DNA of 64,000 nt from Pseudomonas yangonensis (GCF_009932725.1 NZ_BLJU01000018.1:124001-188000); one strand, 5' to 3'; counted from the first letter of the stretch, positions 15,826 through 24,672 are shown. Notes: a model not told the origin generated them from the letters alone. Numbers and translations: made by a program.

Positions 15826-16902
15826 ATGGCTGATTTACCGATCGACGACCTCAACGTCGCTTCCAATGAAACTCTGATCACCCCCGATCAGCTCAAACGC
15901 GAAATCCCCCTGACCGATGCGGCACTGAAGACCGTCGCCCATGGTCGTCAAGTGGTGCGCGACATTCTCGACGGCAAGGATCATCGCCTGTTCGTGGTCG
16001 TCGGCCCCTGCTCCATTCACGACATCAAGGCCGCTCACGAGTACGCCGAGCGCCTCAAGGTGCTGGCTGCCGAGCTGTCCGACAGCCTGTTTCTGGTCAT
16101 GCGCGTATACTTCGAGAAGCCGCGCACCACGGTCGGCTGGAAAGGTCTGATCAACGATCCGTATCTGGACGACTCGTTCAAGATTCAGGACGGCCTGCAC
16201 ATTGGCCGTCAACTGCTGCGCGACCTGGCCGAAATGGGCCTGCCCACCGCCACCGAAGCGCTCGATCCGATCTCCCCGCAATACCTGCAGGACCTGATCA
16301 GCTGGTCGGCCATCGGCGCCCGCACCACCGAATCCCAAACCCACCGCGAAATGGCTTCAGGCCTGTCCTCGGCGGTCGGTTTCAAGAACGGCACCGACGG
16401 TGGTCTGACAGTGGCGATCAACGCACTGCAATCGGTTTCCAGCCCGCACCGCTTCCTCGGCATCAACCAGCAAGGCGGCGTGTCCATCGTCACCACCAAG
16501 GGCAATGCCTACGGTCACGTGGTGCTGCGCGGTGGCAACGGCAAGCCCAACTACGACTCGGTCAGCGTCGCCATTTGTGAGCAGGAACTGACCAAAGCCG
16601 GCATCCGGCCGAACATCATGGTCGACTGCAGCCACGCCAACTCGAACAAGGACCCGGCCCTGCAGCCGCTGGTACTGGAGAACGTCGCCAACCAGATCCT
16701 CGAAGGCAACAATTCCATTGTCGGCCTGATGGTCGAGAGTCATCTGGGCTGGGGCAATCAGTCGATCCCGAAGAACCTGTGCGACCTCAAGTACGGTGTA
16801 TCCATCACCGACGCCTGTATCGACTGGGACACCACCGAGAAGAGCCTGCGCAGCATGCATGCCAAGCTCAAGGATGTACTGCCCAAGCGCCCTCGCGGCT
16901 GA
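15826..16902 (+). CDS. 3-deoxy-7-phosphoheptulonate synthase (class I DAHP synthase)
   Basis: The enzyme joins phosphoenolpyruvate and erythrose 4-phosphate in the first step of aromatic amino-acid synthesis. It is an AroF/AroG/AroH type of 358 residues from MADLPIDDLNVASNETLI. An in-frame ATG four codons earlier (15814) is possible; neither has a strong ribosome site. Motifs include VVGPCSIHD (metal-binding Cys), RVYFEKPRTTVGWKGLINDP, SAIGARTTESQTHREMASGL, GGVSIVTTKGNAYGHVVLRG, VDCSHANSNK and DACIDWDTTE. The N-terminal extension that carries aromatic feedback sites is present, but which amino acid inhibits it cannot be read from sequence. A strong terminator follows. Confidence 0.95.
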   Translation: MADLPIDDLNVASNETLITPDQLKREIPLTDAALKTVAHGRQVVRDILDGKDHRLFVVVGPCSIHDIKAAHEYAERLKVLAAELSDSLFLVMRVYFEKPRTTVGWKGLINDPYLDDSFKIQDGLHIGRQLLRDLAEMGLPTATEALDPISPQYLQDLISWSAIGARTTESQTHREMASGLSSAVGFKNGTDGGLTVAINALQSVSSPHRFLGINQQGGVSIVTTKGNAYGHVVLRGGNGKPNYDSVSVAICEQELTKAGIRPNIMVDCSHANSNKDPALQPLVLENVANQILEGNNSIVGLMVESHLGWGNQSIPKNLCDLKYGVSITDACIDWDTTEKSLRSMHAKLKDVLPKRPRG

Positions 16903-16920
16903 GGGTTGTGCAGCCAAAAG

Positions 16921-16947
16921 AAAACGCCGGGCTATGCCCGGCGTTTT
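16921..16947 (+). terminator. Terminator of the DAHP synthase gene
   Basis: A 12-bp stem AAAACGCCGGGC / GCCCGGCGTTTT with a TAT loop lies 18 bases after the stop. It is symmetrical enough to serve the convergent GNAT gene too. Confidence 0.9.
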
Positions 16948-16997
16948 CGTATTCCTTCGTCAGGCGGGATCGTTTCACCCGCCCTGGAGAGCTGCGC

Positions 16998-17270
16998 CTA
17001 TTGATGGCGCGAACGGCGCTCCATGTAGCGTTCGACGTAGGAGCAGGATGGAATCACCGTATACCCCTGTCCTTCGGCATATTGCAGGGCATGTTCGGTA
17101 AGCGCTGCGGCAATGCCGCGGCCACGCAGGGCGTTGGGTACGAAGGTCCGGTAGATGTCCAGCGTCTGCTTACCCAGATCCATGTAGGCCAGATAGGCGC
17201 GATCACCATCGACGGTCGTCACGAACTGGTGACTCGCCTGGTCATGGTGGATGGACAACCCCTCGCTCAT
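16998..17270 (-). CDS. Small GNAT-type N-acetyltransferase (YjdJ-like)
   Basis: The 90-residue product starts at MSEGLSIHHD behind AGAGGAG; a frame open 22 codons further upstream is not protein-like. It matches the minimal GNAT group of YjdJ/NATD1-like proteins: QFVTTVDGDRAYLAYMDLG, IYRTFVPNALRGRGIAAALT (acetyl-CoA loop R-G-R-G-I-A) and VIPSCSYVERYM with a Cys typical of this subgroup. Substrate is unknown. It converges on the DAHP synthase gene with a shared terminator. Confidence 0.8.
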   Translation of the reverse strand: MSEGLSIHHDQASHQFVTTVDGDRAYLAYMDLGKQTLDIYRTFVPNALRGRGIAAALTEHALQYAEGQGYTVIPSCSYVERYMERRSRHQ

Positions 17271-17414
17271 CTTCTCTCCTCTAGCCGCAACCGTTAGCGG
17301 CGCATTTACTTTTACTTCATACCGGTGCTTTGGCAAAAGCGCAAACCCTGATCCTGCTTCTGCAGGTGAGATCGGCCAAGCTTATCAGGCGCAGAACCGC
17401 CCAGCCATGAGCAA

Positions 17415-18794
17415 TCAGAGGCTCAACAGCGCGATGCAGAGCAAGGCTGCAATCACCGGGATCAGCACCGTAATGACGAAGATGTCCTTGTACGCCTGCT
17501 TGTGCGTCAAGCCCATGATCATCAGCATCGCGATCACAGCGCCGCAATGCGGCAAAGAATCCAGCCCCCCGGCGGTGATGTTGGCGATACGGTGCAGCAC
17601 CTCGGGCTCCACTCCCATCTCCAGGTACCGCGGCGCCAGGGTCTGCATGAAGATCTGCAAACCACCGGAAGACGAACCGACGATCCCCGAAACCACGCTG
17701 ACCGAGGCGAACACCGACAGCAGCGGCGGCAGTTCCACCGCAAGAATCCATTGGGCGAATTGGGCAAAACCCGCAGTCTGAGTTACGACGCCGCCAAAAC
17801 CGATCACTGCCGCCGTGTTCAAGAGCGGCATAATCGCATCATCCGCTCCCTGCCCCAGCAAACCCAGGGTATTGCGGCGCAGGCTTTGAAACATCAGCAC
17901 AGCGACGCAGGTGGCGATTACCAGTGCCAAGCTGGGCCAGAGAATCGGCTGCGCCTGACTGAAGGCCAGCAGCCCGCCCAACGCACCTTCACCCGGCACG
18001 ACCGCACCAGACAGGGCGAACAGGCGCGGCAGCAAAATGATCCCCAGCACCACGATGATCGGCACCAGCGCCAGCCCCCAGTGCGGCCCACTACCTGGCG
18101 CGCCGGCCAGCTGCTGCATGCGCTCGTCCTGCGCGTTGGGTTCGAAGCCTTCACCTCGCTCACGCGCCAGGCGCCATTCCCGCTGCAGGTAAGCCATCCC
18201 CAGAACGATCATCACCAGCGAGGCGAACAGCCCGATCCAGGCGCCAGCGAACAGGTCAGTGCCCAGCGCACTGGCAGCGATCACGTTGTGAATCGATGGC
18301 GACCCGGGCAACGCCGTCATGGTGAAGGTGCCGGCGCCGAGCGCCGTGGCAGCACAGAACAGGCGCTTGGGCAGATTCGCTTCGCGCATCAGCGTGATAC
18401 CCAGCGGATACATGGTGAAGATCACCACGAAGACCACCACGCCACCGTAGGTCAGCACGGCACACACCAGCATCGCCACCCACAGCGTGCGTTGTGTCCC
18501 CAGGCCGCGGGTAATGGCCTGAGCGATACTGCCTGCGGCCTGACTCGCCGCCATGACCTTGCCGAAGATCGCGCCGCAGAGAAACAGCACGAAGAACTTG
18601 CCGGCGAAGGTGAATGCGCCCAACGGGCCGAATGGAAAGTGTTCGAGCAATGCCCGAGGTACGGCGACGCCATTGCTGAGCGCCACCAGAATCGAGCACA
18701 GCAACGCCGCGATGAAAATGTTTACCCCACGCAGCGCCATGTAGATAAGTAGCGCCAAGCCCAGCAAGAGCCCCAAATTCCCAAGCATCCGCAT
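17415..18794 (-). CDS. GntP family permease (gluconate/organic acid:H+ symporter)
   Basis: The 459-residue inner-membrane protein has about 12 hydrophobic segments. The segment AALGAGTFTMTALPGSPSIHN resembles the conserved P-G-(S/T)-P-x-x-x-N region of GntP/CitMHS-like carriers; a central hydrophilic loop lies at about 205-235 and the end has ITAGGLDSLPHCGAVIAMLM. Two ATG codons (18794 and 18788) follow an AGAGGGGG tract; spacing does not decide between them. Members carry gluconate, 3-hydroxybutyrate or other short acids. No sugar-acid gene is adjacent, so the substrate is open. It is separate from the TRAP gluconate module at 28-33 kb, and gluconate specificity should not be assumed. Confidence 0.8.
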   Translation of the reverse strand: MRMLGNLGLLLGLALLIYMALRGVNIFIAALLCSILVALSNGVAVPRALLEHFPFGPLGAFTFAGKFFVLFLCGAIFGKVMAASQAAGSIAQAITRGLGTQRTLWVAMLVCAVLTYGGVVVFVVIFTMYPLGITLMREANLPKRLFCAATALGAGTFTMTALPGSPSIHNVIAASALGTDLFAGAWIGLFASLVMIVLGMAYLQREWRLARERGEGFEPNAQDERMQQLAGAPGSGPHWGLALVPIIVVLGIILLPRLFALSGAVVPGEGALGGLLAFSQAQPILWPSLALVIATCVAVLMFQSLRRNTLGLLGQGADDAIMPLLNTAAVIGFGGVVTQTAGFAQFAQWILAVELPPLLSVFASVSVVSGIVGSSSGGLQIFMQTLAPRYLEMGVEPEVLHRIANITAGGLDSLPHCGAVIAMLMIMGLTHKQAYKDIFVITVLIPVIAALLCIALLSL

Positions 18795-18962
18795 TCCCCC
18801 TCTTTATTGTTTTAGTTCCAACTGGGGACAGTTATAACAGTTCGTACAACCCGCACACTGTTTGGATTGCGTAACTGACTGTTTTTTAGCCAGCCCCCGT
18901 ATGCCGTACGCTGCAGCGCTCCGCCCGAAGAAAAAAATTTCCAACTCTTGCCTTGGCTCCGT

Positions 18963-18992
18963 TTACTTACTAAAAGTAATAGGTAGTATGTA
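18963..18992 (+). promoter_or_regulatory. Candidate oprI promoter
   Basis: TTACTT and TATGTA are spaced by 18 bases in an AT-rich stretch about 67 bases before the oprI ATG, fitting a strong constitutive promoter. The spacer includes the small palindrome TTACT-AAA-AGTAA. The match to consensus is only moderate. Confidence 0.35.
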
Positions 18993-19058
18993 CGCCGGCT
19001 AATTTCCCGCAGTTGGGGAATTGCTTTTTATGGAAAACTCCACCTTAAGGGGAACACG

Positions 19059-19310
19059 ATGAACAACGTTCTGAAATTCTCTGCTCTGGCTCTGGCCGCA
19101 GTTCTGGCTACCGGTTGCAGCAGCATGTCCAAAGAAACCGAAGCTCGCCTGACTGCTACCGAAGACGCAGCTGCTCGCGCTCAAGCCCGTGCCGACGAAG
19201 CCTTCCGCAAGGCTGATGAAGCTCTGGCTGCTGCTCAGAAGGCTCAGCAGACCGCTGACGAAGCCAATGAGCGCGCTCTGCGCATGCTGGAAAAAGCCAG
19301 CCGCAAGTAA
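19059..19310 (+). CDS. oprI: Major outer-membrane lipoprotein OprI
   Basis: The 83-residue precursor is the Pseudomonas counterpart of Braun's lipoprotein. It has a signal sequence with a lipobox (LATGC, lipidated Cys at residue 20), then SSMSKETEARLTATEDAAARAQ and a heptad-type helix rich in Ala, Glu and Lys that trimerises, ending in ASRK. The terminal lysine is where E. coli Lpp is joined to peptidoglycan. Codon choice is strongly biased towards GCT/GCC, CTG and CGC, as in very highly expressed genes, and an AAGGGGA ribosome site precedes the start. It converges on an L,D-transpeptidase gene, the enzyme class that makes such a link. Confidence 0.97.
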   Translation: MNNVLKFSALALAAVLATGCSSMSKETEARLTATEDAAARAQARADEAFRKADEALAAAQKAQQTADEANERALRMLEKASRK

Positions 19311-19329
19311 TTTGCGACTCGTTTTTTCG

Positions 19330-19360
19330 AAAGCCGCCCCAGGCAACTGGTGCGGCTTTT
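19330..19360 (+). terminator. Terminator of oprI
   Basis: AAAGCCGC and GCGGCTTT pair across a 14-base loop, followed by TTTTATT. Confidence 0.85.
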
Positions 19361-19412
19361 TTATTGCCTGCGCCAGACGCTGAACATGTCGCGCCAGCCG
19401 TCAGGCAATAAA

Positions 19413-19442
19413 AAGCCCGCCGGCGCGAACGCGGGCGGGCTT
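19413..19442 (-). terminator. Terminator of the L,D-transpeptidase gene
   Basis: AAGCCCGCC / GGCGGGCTT forms a 9-bp stem. Read on the minus strand it is followed by TTTTTATT, so it ends the L,D-transpeptidase transcript. Confidence 0.85.
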
Positions 19443-19458
19443 GTTCATGGTTTTAAGG

Positions 19459-20415
19459 TCAGAACGGATTGTCGCTAGTGGCTACCACGCTCTCGGTTTG
19501 CGTGGCGATGGGCACTGGCATCCCGTCTTCTGAAGCTACCACTTCGCGCACCATTTCCCAGTCGAGACGCAGGCCGCTGAGTTCGTCACGCTTGAGCAGT
19601 GCATTGATCACCGCCGTATGTTTGTCGACAACGGACGGATCGCCCTCGTCATCCAGCGGCGCGTGCGCCTCCAGGTAGATCTTGCCGCCGCTGACGCCGA
19701 ATTTGTATGGCTCATTGATGATACGAACCGGAGTACCGACCGGCACCATGTCCGCGAGCTCGAGCACGTTGTGGTTGAGCATGCGGAAACAGCCGTGACT
19801 GACGCGCATGCCGATACCGAACTTCTTGTTCGAGCCATGAATCAGGTACCCGGGAAACGACAGCGTCATCTTGTACGGGCCCAACGGGTTGTCCGGGCCG
19901 GGCGGCACCACCGTGGGCAGGATGTCGCCGTCGGCAGCGTGCTCCTCACGGATCGACTTGGGCGGATACCAGGCCGGGTTCGGCGTCTTCACCGTCACTC
20001 GGCCGACACCCAGCGGCGAACCCCAGCCTTCGCGGCCGATGCCCAATGGGAAGGTATGCACAACGTTCTGCCCTTTCGGGAAGTAGTACAGACGATACTC
20101 GGCCAGGTTGATCACGATGCCCTCACGCGGGCCAGGGGGCAGCACATAACGCGTCGGCAGGATGACCTCAGTGCCCTCGCCAGGCAGCCAGGGGTCGACG
20201 CCCGGGTTGGCCGCGACCATTTCCAGATAACCGAGATCGTTCGCCGTTCCCAGATCGGCGAAGGTGTCCTCGTACTTGGCCCTGATCACCTGTACCTGGC
20301 CCACCACGTCCTCGCCTGGTGGCGGCAGTGGAAATTCGAGCGCCTGCACCGCGGCACTGCAGCATAGTGCGACCAGAGTCAGGCAGCGGTTGACCGCAGA
20401 AAAGCGCGACAACAT
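19459..20415 (-). CDS. L,D-transpeptidase (YkuD/ErfK family) with LysM-like segment
   Basis: The 318-residue protein starts at MLSRFSAVNR behind AAGGGA. It has a signal peptide (cleavage near VQA, about residue 26) and a LysM-like segment (YEDTFADLGTANDLGYLEMV) at about 50-90. The YkuD domain follows at about 100-235, with HGSNKKFGIGMRVSHGCFRM holding the catalytic H-x16-S-H-G-C motif. Such enzymes act in the periplasm, making 3-3 crosslinks or attaching lipoproteins to peptidoglycan, and are insensitive to most penicillins. Convergent placement against oprI suggests, but does not prove, that OprI is a substrate. It resembles E. coli ErfK/YcfS/YbiS. Confidence 0.9.
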   Translation of the reverse strand: MLSRFSAVNRCLTLVALCCSAAVQALEFPLPPPGEDVVGQVQVIRAKYEDTFADLGTANDLGYLEMVAANPGVDPWLPGEGTEVILPTRYVLPPGPREGIVINLAEYRLYYFPKGQNVVHTFPLGIGREGWGSPLGVGRVTVKTPNPAWYPPKSIREEHAADGDILPTVVPPGPDNPLGPYKMTLSFPGYLIHGSNKKFGIGMRVSHGCFRMLNHNVLELADMVPVGTPVRIINEPYKFGVSGGKIYLEAHAPLDDEGDPSVVDKHTAVINALLKRDELSGLRLDWEMVREVVASEDGMPVPIATQTESVVATSDNPF

Positions 20416-20487
20416 CCGGGAATCCCTTGAGAAGAGTTGAGTGATATTACGGCGATTGTACACCGCCGTTCGAAAGCCTGGCAGACG

Positions 20488-20769
20488 TCAGCCATCCGCC
20501 CAGTTAGAGCAAAGACCCTGACGCTGCGCCTCGAAGGTAGCCAAGCAGGCCGGGCAGAGTCGGCGATCGCGCAGCCAGACCTTTTCCAGCGCTCGCCAAC
20601 GCGGCTGCGCTGGTAACAAACCGCCACACAATGTGCGATCGGCATGCCCACCCAGGCGCAACTGACGAGCCACCAGATGCACACGCACCTCGCGACAGGC
20701 GAACAGGTCCAGCTGCTCATCCGGCTCGATCAGTTGATAGGCATAAAGGGACCAGGCGGGACGCGGCAT
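20488..20769 (-). CDS. Conserved hypothetical protein, cysteine-bearing
   Basis: This 93-residue protein starts at MPRPAWSLYAYQLIEPDEQL. It has no signal peptide or membrane segment and is rich in Arg, Leu and Trp. Cysteines at CGGLLP, and at C-P-A-C (about 71-74), plus a further Cys near the C-terminus and an early histidine, could form a small zinc site; this is speculation. It lies between the L,D-transpeptidase and tesA, all on the minus strand, where I recall P. aeruginosa also having a small uncharacterised gene. Its codon usage and position support a real gene. No function is assigned. Confidence 0.6.
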   Translation of the reverse strand: MPRPAWSLYAYQLIEPDEQLDLFACREVRVHLVARQLRLGGHADRTLCGGLLPAQPRWRALEKVWLRDRRLCPACLATFEAQRQGLCSNWADG

Positions 20770-20860
20770 CTGGGGCTCCGTGACAGGTCGGCCACATTAG
20801 CCGAAAGGCTTGAGACGGAAAAGCCTCTGCCTGTGCAGTTTTCCCGCAGCAAAGCGGTGT

Positions 20861-21466
20861 TCACAGCATGGGTTTGAGCGTCGGCCAGACATTCTCCAGC
20901 AGCACCGCCTGCGCCGCCTGGGTCGGATGAATGCCATCGGCCTGCATCATCCCCGGCACGCCACCGACGCCCTCGAGGAAGAATGGCACCAGCGGCACCT
21001 TTTTCGCCTCAGCAACATCGGCGAACACCTGGGCGAAGGCTGTGGTGTAACGCTGACCATAGTTAGGGGGCAGGCGCATGCCCAGAATGAGCACCTTGGC
21101 CCCTGCCTGCTGTGACCTCTCGACCATGGACGCAAGATTCTGTTGCAATTGCGCTGGAGGCTGGCCGCGCAGGCCATCGTTGCCGCCCAGCTCGATGATC
21201 ACCAGCTCCGGCTTGTGCTCGGCGAGCAGCGCAGAGAGCCGCGCGGCGCCGCCTGCGCTGGTATCACCGCTGATCGAGGCATTGACCACCGAGTGCTCGA
21301 AACCCTCCTCGCGAAGGCGTTCTTGCAGCATTGCGACCCATCCCTGGCGGCTATCCAGGCCAAAAGCGGCGCTGATACTATCGCCGACCACAAGCAGGGT
21401 GCCTGCAACCGCTCCCTGAGCCCAGAACATCAGGGCCAAGGCACCACTGAGCCACCATGCACGCAT
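20861..21466 (-). CDS. tesA: Periplasmic GDSL esterase / thioesterase I / lysophospholipase L1
   Basis: The 201-residue precursor has a signal peptide (cleavage after AVA, about residue 21). SGNH hydrolase blocks are clear: block I TLLVVGDSISAAFG (nucleophile Ser), block II SISGDTSAGG, block III ELGGNDGL with the oxyanion Asn, and block V DGIHPTQAAQ with the catalytic Asp and His. TesA hydrolyses acyl-CoA, aryl esters and lysophospholipids in the periplasm. It is transcribed divergently from the ybbA-ybbP ABC transporter with only 11 bases between the start codons, the same association as in E. coli. Confidence 0.93.
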   Translation of the reverse strand: MRAWWLSGALALMFWAQGAVAGTLLVVGDSISAAFGLDSRQGWVAMLQERLREEGFEHSVVNASISGDTSAGGAARLSALLAEHKPELVIIELGGNDGLRGQPPAQLQQNLASMVERSQQAGAKVLILGMRLPPNYGQRYTTAFAQVFADVAEAKKVPLVPFFLEGVGGVPGMMQADGIHPTQAAQAVLLENVWPTLKPML

Positions 21467-21477
21467 TTGGAATCTCC

Positions 21478-22161
21478 ATGACTTCGAGCATTCTCGCTGC
21501 GCGGAACCTTAGCAAAGTGGTCGAGAGCGCGGAAGGCGAGCTGACTATCCTTCACGATCTCGACCTGGAACTGAGCAAAGGCGACAGCCTGGCCATCGTC
21601 GGCAGCTCGGGCTCCGGCAAATCCACCCTGCTCGGCTTGCTCGCCGGCCTCGACCTGCCCAGCGCCGGCGCCGTGCTGCTGGCCGGCAACAACCTCAGCG
21701 AACTCGATGAAGACCAGCGGGCGCGTCTGCGTGCCGAGCATGTCGGCTTCGTCTTCCAGTCGTTTCAGTTGCTCGACAGCCTCAATGCGCTGGAGAACGT
21801 GATGCTGCCGCTGGAGCTGGAAGGTCATGCCGATGCCCGTCAACGTGCGCGCGCATTGCTCGAACGCGTCGGCCTCGGCCAGCGCCTGACGCACTACCCA
21901 CGCCAACTCTCCGGTGGCGAGCAACAGCGCGTAGCCATCGCCCGCGCCTTTGCCGCCGAGCCGGACGTGCTGTTCGCCGACGAACCCACCGGCAACCTCG
22001 ACAGCCATACCGGCGAGCGCATCAGTGACCTGCTGTTTCAGCTCAACCAGGAGCGTGGCACCACCCTGGTGCTGGTCACCCATGACGAGCGCCTGGCGCA
22101 CCGCTGCCAGCGTCTGATCCGCCTGGAAGCCGGACATCTGATCGACCGCGTGGAGCCCTGA
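21478..22161 (+). CDS. ybbA: ABC transporter ATP-binding protein YbbA
   Basis: The 227-residue MacB/LolD-type ATPase starts at MTSSILAARNLSKVV (the frame is open 7 codons upstream into the tesA start). It has Walker A GSSGSGKSTLLG, the Q-loop FVFQSFQLLDSLNALENV, the signature LSGGEQQRVAIARA, Walker B VLFADEPTGNLD and the switch His VTHDER. Its stop overlaps the ATG of the permease by one base (TGATG). With YbbP it forms an ABC system of the MacB superfamily, whose substrate is not firmly known; proximity to tesA hints at lipid-related cargo. Confidence 0.9.
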   Translation: MTSSILAARNLSKVVESAEGELTILHDLDLELSKGDSLAIVGSSGSGKSTLLGLLAGLDLPSAGAVLLAGNNLSELDEDQRARLRAEHVGFVFQSFQLLDSLNALENVMLPLELEGHADARQRARALLERVGLGQRLTHYPRQLSGGEQQRVAIARAFAAEPDVLFADEPTGNLDSHTGERISDLLFQLNQERGTTLVLVTHDERLAHRCQRLIRLEAGHLIDRVEP

Positions 22162-24665
22162 TGAAACGCGTGCCCCTCGCCCGCCTGTTTTCGCTCGCAG
22201 CCCGCCAACTACTGCGCGACGCCCGCGCCGGCGAGTTGCGCGTGCTGTTCTTCGCCTTGCTGGTGGCGGTGGCGGCCAGCAGCGCCATCGGCTACTTCAG
22301 CGCGCGCCTGAACGACGCCATGCTGCTGCGCGCCAGCGAATTCCTCGCCGCCGACCTGCGCCTGAGCGGCAGCACGCCGGCCAGTCACGAACAGATCGAT
22401 GCGGGACTCAAGCTGGGCCTCGATCACGCCCAGGCCGTGGAGTTCTCCAGCGTCGTTGCGGCACAGGATGGTATTCAGCTGGCCAGCGTCAAGGCCGCCA
22501 ATAGCCTTTATCCGCTGCGCGGTGAACTGAGAAGCGCAGCCGAACCCTATGCCCGCGAAGAGGTGGGGCCAGGGCCTCGGCCGGGGGAAGTCTGGGCCGA
22601 AGCGCGCCTGATGGTGGCGCTGAACCTGAAGATCGGCGATGAGCTGGAGATAGGCGCCAAGACCTTGCGCCTGAGCCGTGTGCTGACCTACGACCCGGAC
22701 ACCGCTGGCGATTTCTACAGCCTGACGCCCAGGGTGTTGATGCATCTGGACGACCTGGCTGCGACCGAGGTGGTGCAACCTGGCAGCCGTGTACGCTTCC
22801 GCGAACTCTGGCGCGGCGATGCCGACGCGTTGGCGGCCTACCGTCAGGCCGTCGAAGCCGGCCTGGAACCCAATCAGCGGCTGGAGGATGCCCGCGACGG
22901 TAATCGACAGGTCGGTGGCGCACTTGGCCGTGCCGAGCGTTACCTGAATCTGGCCAGCCTGGCGGCGGTGCTGCTCGCTGGCGTGGCAGTGGCGCTGTCG
23001 GCGGCACGCTTCGCCGCACGGCGCTTCGACGCCAGCGCCCTGCTGCGCTGCCTCGGCTTGTCACGACGCGAAGCGCTGGCCCTTTTCGGCCTGCAACTGG
23101 CCCTGCTCGGGCTGCTCGCCAGCGTGCTCGGCGCGCTGCTCGGCTGGGCCGGCCAGCACGTGCTGTTCCATCTGTTGCGCGGCCTGATCCCCGATGATCT
23201 GCCGCCCGCCGATCTGTGGCCTGCTCTGGCCGGGATGGCCACCGGCCTGGTGGCGCTGGCCGGCTTTGCCCTGCCGCCGCTGGCAGCTCTCGGCCGCGTG
23301 CCGCCGCTGCGTGTGCTGCGTCGCGACATGCTGCCGGTGCCGGCCAGCTCCTGGCTGGTGTATGGCGCGGCGCTGGTTGCGCTGGGCCTGATCATGTGGC
23401 GCCTGAGTCTGGATTTGAAACTGACGCTGGCGCTACTCGGCGGCGGCCTGCTGGCGGCGCTGGCGCTAGGCGGCTTACTCCTGATAGGTCTGCAGAGCCT
23501 GCGCCGCCTGCTGCAGCGCGCCGCCCTGCCCTGGCGCCTGGGGCTGGGCCAACTGCTGCGCCATCCACTGGCGGCGGCCGGTCAATCGCTGGCGTTCGGC
23601 CTGATTCTGTTGGCCATGGCGCTGATCGCCCTGCTGCGCGGCGAGCTGCTCGACACCTGGCAGGACCAGTTGCCGGACGATGCGCCCAATCACTTCGCCC
23701 TCAACGTGCTGCCGGCCGAGCGTGATGCCTTCGCCGCCCGCCTGGCCGAACTCTCGCCTCATCCTGCGCCACTGTATCCGGTGGTGCCGGGCCGGCTGAT
23801 CATGATCAACGATGAGCCGGTGCGCCAGTTGGTGACCAAGGAAAGCCGCGGCGAGCGCGCCATCCAGCGCGACCTGAGCCTGACCTGGGCCGAGGATCTG
23901 CCGTCCGACAACCTGATCACCGCCGGCAGTTGGTGGGGTAATGCGCCGGCCGGCGAGCTGCCTGGCGTGTCCGTGGAGGCCGAGCTGGCCGAAAGTCTGC
24001 AACTGCAGCTGGGCGATCGCCTGCGCTTCAACGTCGGCGGCATCGAACGCGAAGCGCAGGTGACCAGCCTGCGCCAGGTGGACTGGGACAGCTTCCAGCC
24101 CAACTTCTACATGATCTTCGAGCCACAGACCCTGCAGGATCTGCCCGCCACCTACCTGACCAGCTTCTACCTGCCGCCCGGCCAGGATGCAGAGCTGATC
24201 AAGCTCAGCCGCGCCTTCCCCAGCGTCACCCTGTTGCAGGTCGACGCGCTGCTGGCGCAGCTGCGCAGCATCCTCGCCCAGGTCACCCTGGCCATCGAAT
24301 ACGTGCTGCTGTTCGTGCTCGCCGCCGGCATCACCGTGCTGCTGGCGGGGCTGCAGGCAACGCTGGACGAGCGCATTCGCCAGGGCGCGCTGCTGCGCGC
24401 CTTGGGCGCCGAGCGCAGGTTGCTGATCAGCGCCCGCCGTGCCGAGTTCGGCCTGCTCGGCGCGGCCGCCGGCCTGCTCGCTGCATTGGGCTGTGAGCTG
24501 GTGAGTTTCCTGCTCTATCGCTATGCCTTCGACATGAGCTGGCAGCCTCACCCATGGCTCCTGCTGCTGCCGCTGATTGGCGCGCTGCTGATCGGCCTGG
24601 CCGGCGTGCTGGGCACACGCCGCGCACTTAATGCCAGCCCCTTGAGCGTGCTGCGCGAAGGCTGA
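22161..24665 (+). CDS. ybbP: FtsX-like ABC permease YbbP
   Basis: The 834-residue inner-membrane protein has the YbbP/FtsX-repeat design. There is one TM helix near 22-45 and a first periplasmic domain (about 50-250, MacB-PCD like), then TM helices around 255-275, 305-330 and 350-375. More TM segments lie in the middle (400-495), a second periplasmic domain spans about 510-715, and three helices close the protein (about 712-735, 765-785, 795-815). The end NASPLSVLREG is the conserved FtsX tail. The start ATG overlaps the ybbA stop. It works with YbbA as an ABC complex, probably powering transfer or release of a lipid-like or envelope substrate. Confidence 0.9.
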   Translation: MKRVPLARLFSLAARQLLRDARAGELRVLFFALLVAVAASSAIGYFSARLNDAMLLRASEFLAADLRLSGSTPASHEQIDAGLKLGLDHAQAVEFSSVVAAQDGIQLASVKAANSLYPLRGELRSAAEPYAREEVGPGPRPGEVWAEARLMVALNLKIGDELEIGAKTLRLSRVLTYDPDTAGDFYSLTPRVLMHLDDLAATEVVQPGSRVRFRELWRGDADALAAYRQAVEAGLEPNQRLEDARDGNRQVGGALGRAERYLNLASLAAVLLAGVAVALSAARFAARRFDASALLRCLGLSRREALALFGLQLALLGLLASVLGALLGWAGQHVLFHLLRGLIPDDLPPADLWPALAGMATGLVALAGFALPPLAALGRVPPLRVLRRDMLPVPASSWLVYGAALVALGLIMWRLSLDLKLTLALLGGGLLAALALGGLLLIGLQSLRRLLQRAALPWRLGLGQLLRHPLAAAGQSLAFGLILLAMALIALLRGELLDTWQDQLPDDAPNHFALNVLPAERDAFAARLAELSPHPAPLYPVVPGRLIMINDEPVRQLVTKESRGERAIQRDLSLTWAEDLPSDNLITAGSWWGNAPAGELPGVSVEAELAESLQLQLGDRLRFNVGGIEREAQVTSLRQVDWDSFQPNFYMIFEPQTLQDLPATYLTSFYLPPGQDAELIKLSRAFPSVTLLQVDALLAQLRSILAQVTLAIEYVLLFVLAAGITVLLAGLQATLDERIRQGALLRALGAERRLLISARRAEFGLLGAAAGLLAALGCELVSFLLYRYAFDMSWQPHPWLLLLPLIGALLIGLAGVLGTRRALNASPLSVLREG

Positions 24666-24672
24666 GAACCTG

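Noticed and set aside
17415..18794. GntP permease as part of the gluconate module
   Set aside because: It is 10 kb away, has no TAGCGCTA site or sugar-acid gene nearby, and the family also carries other organic acids.
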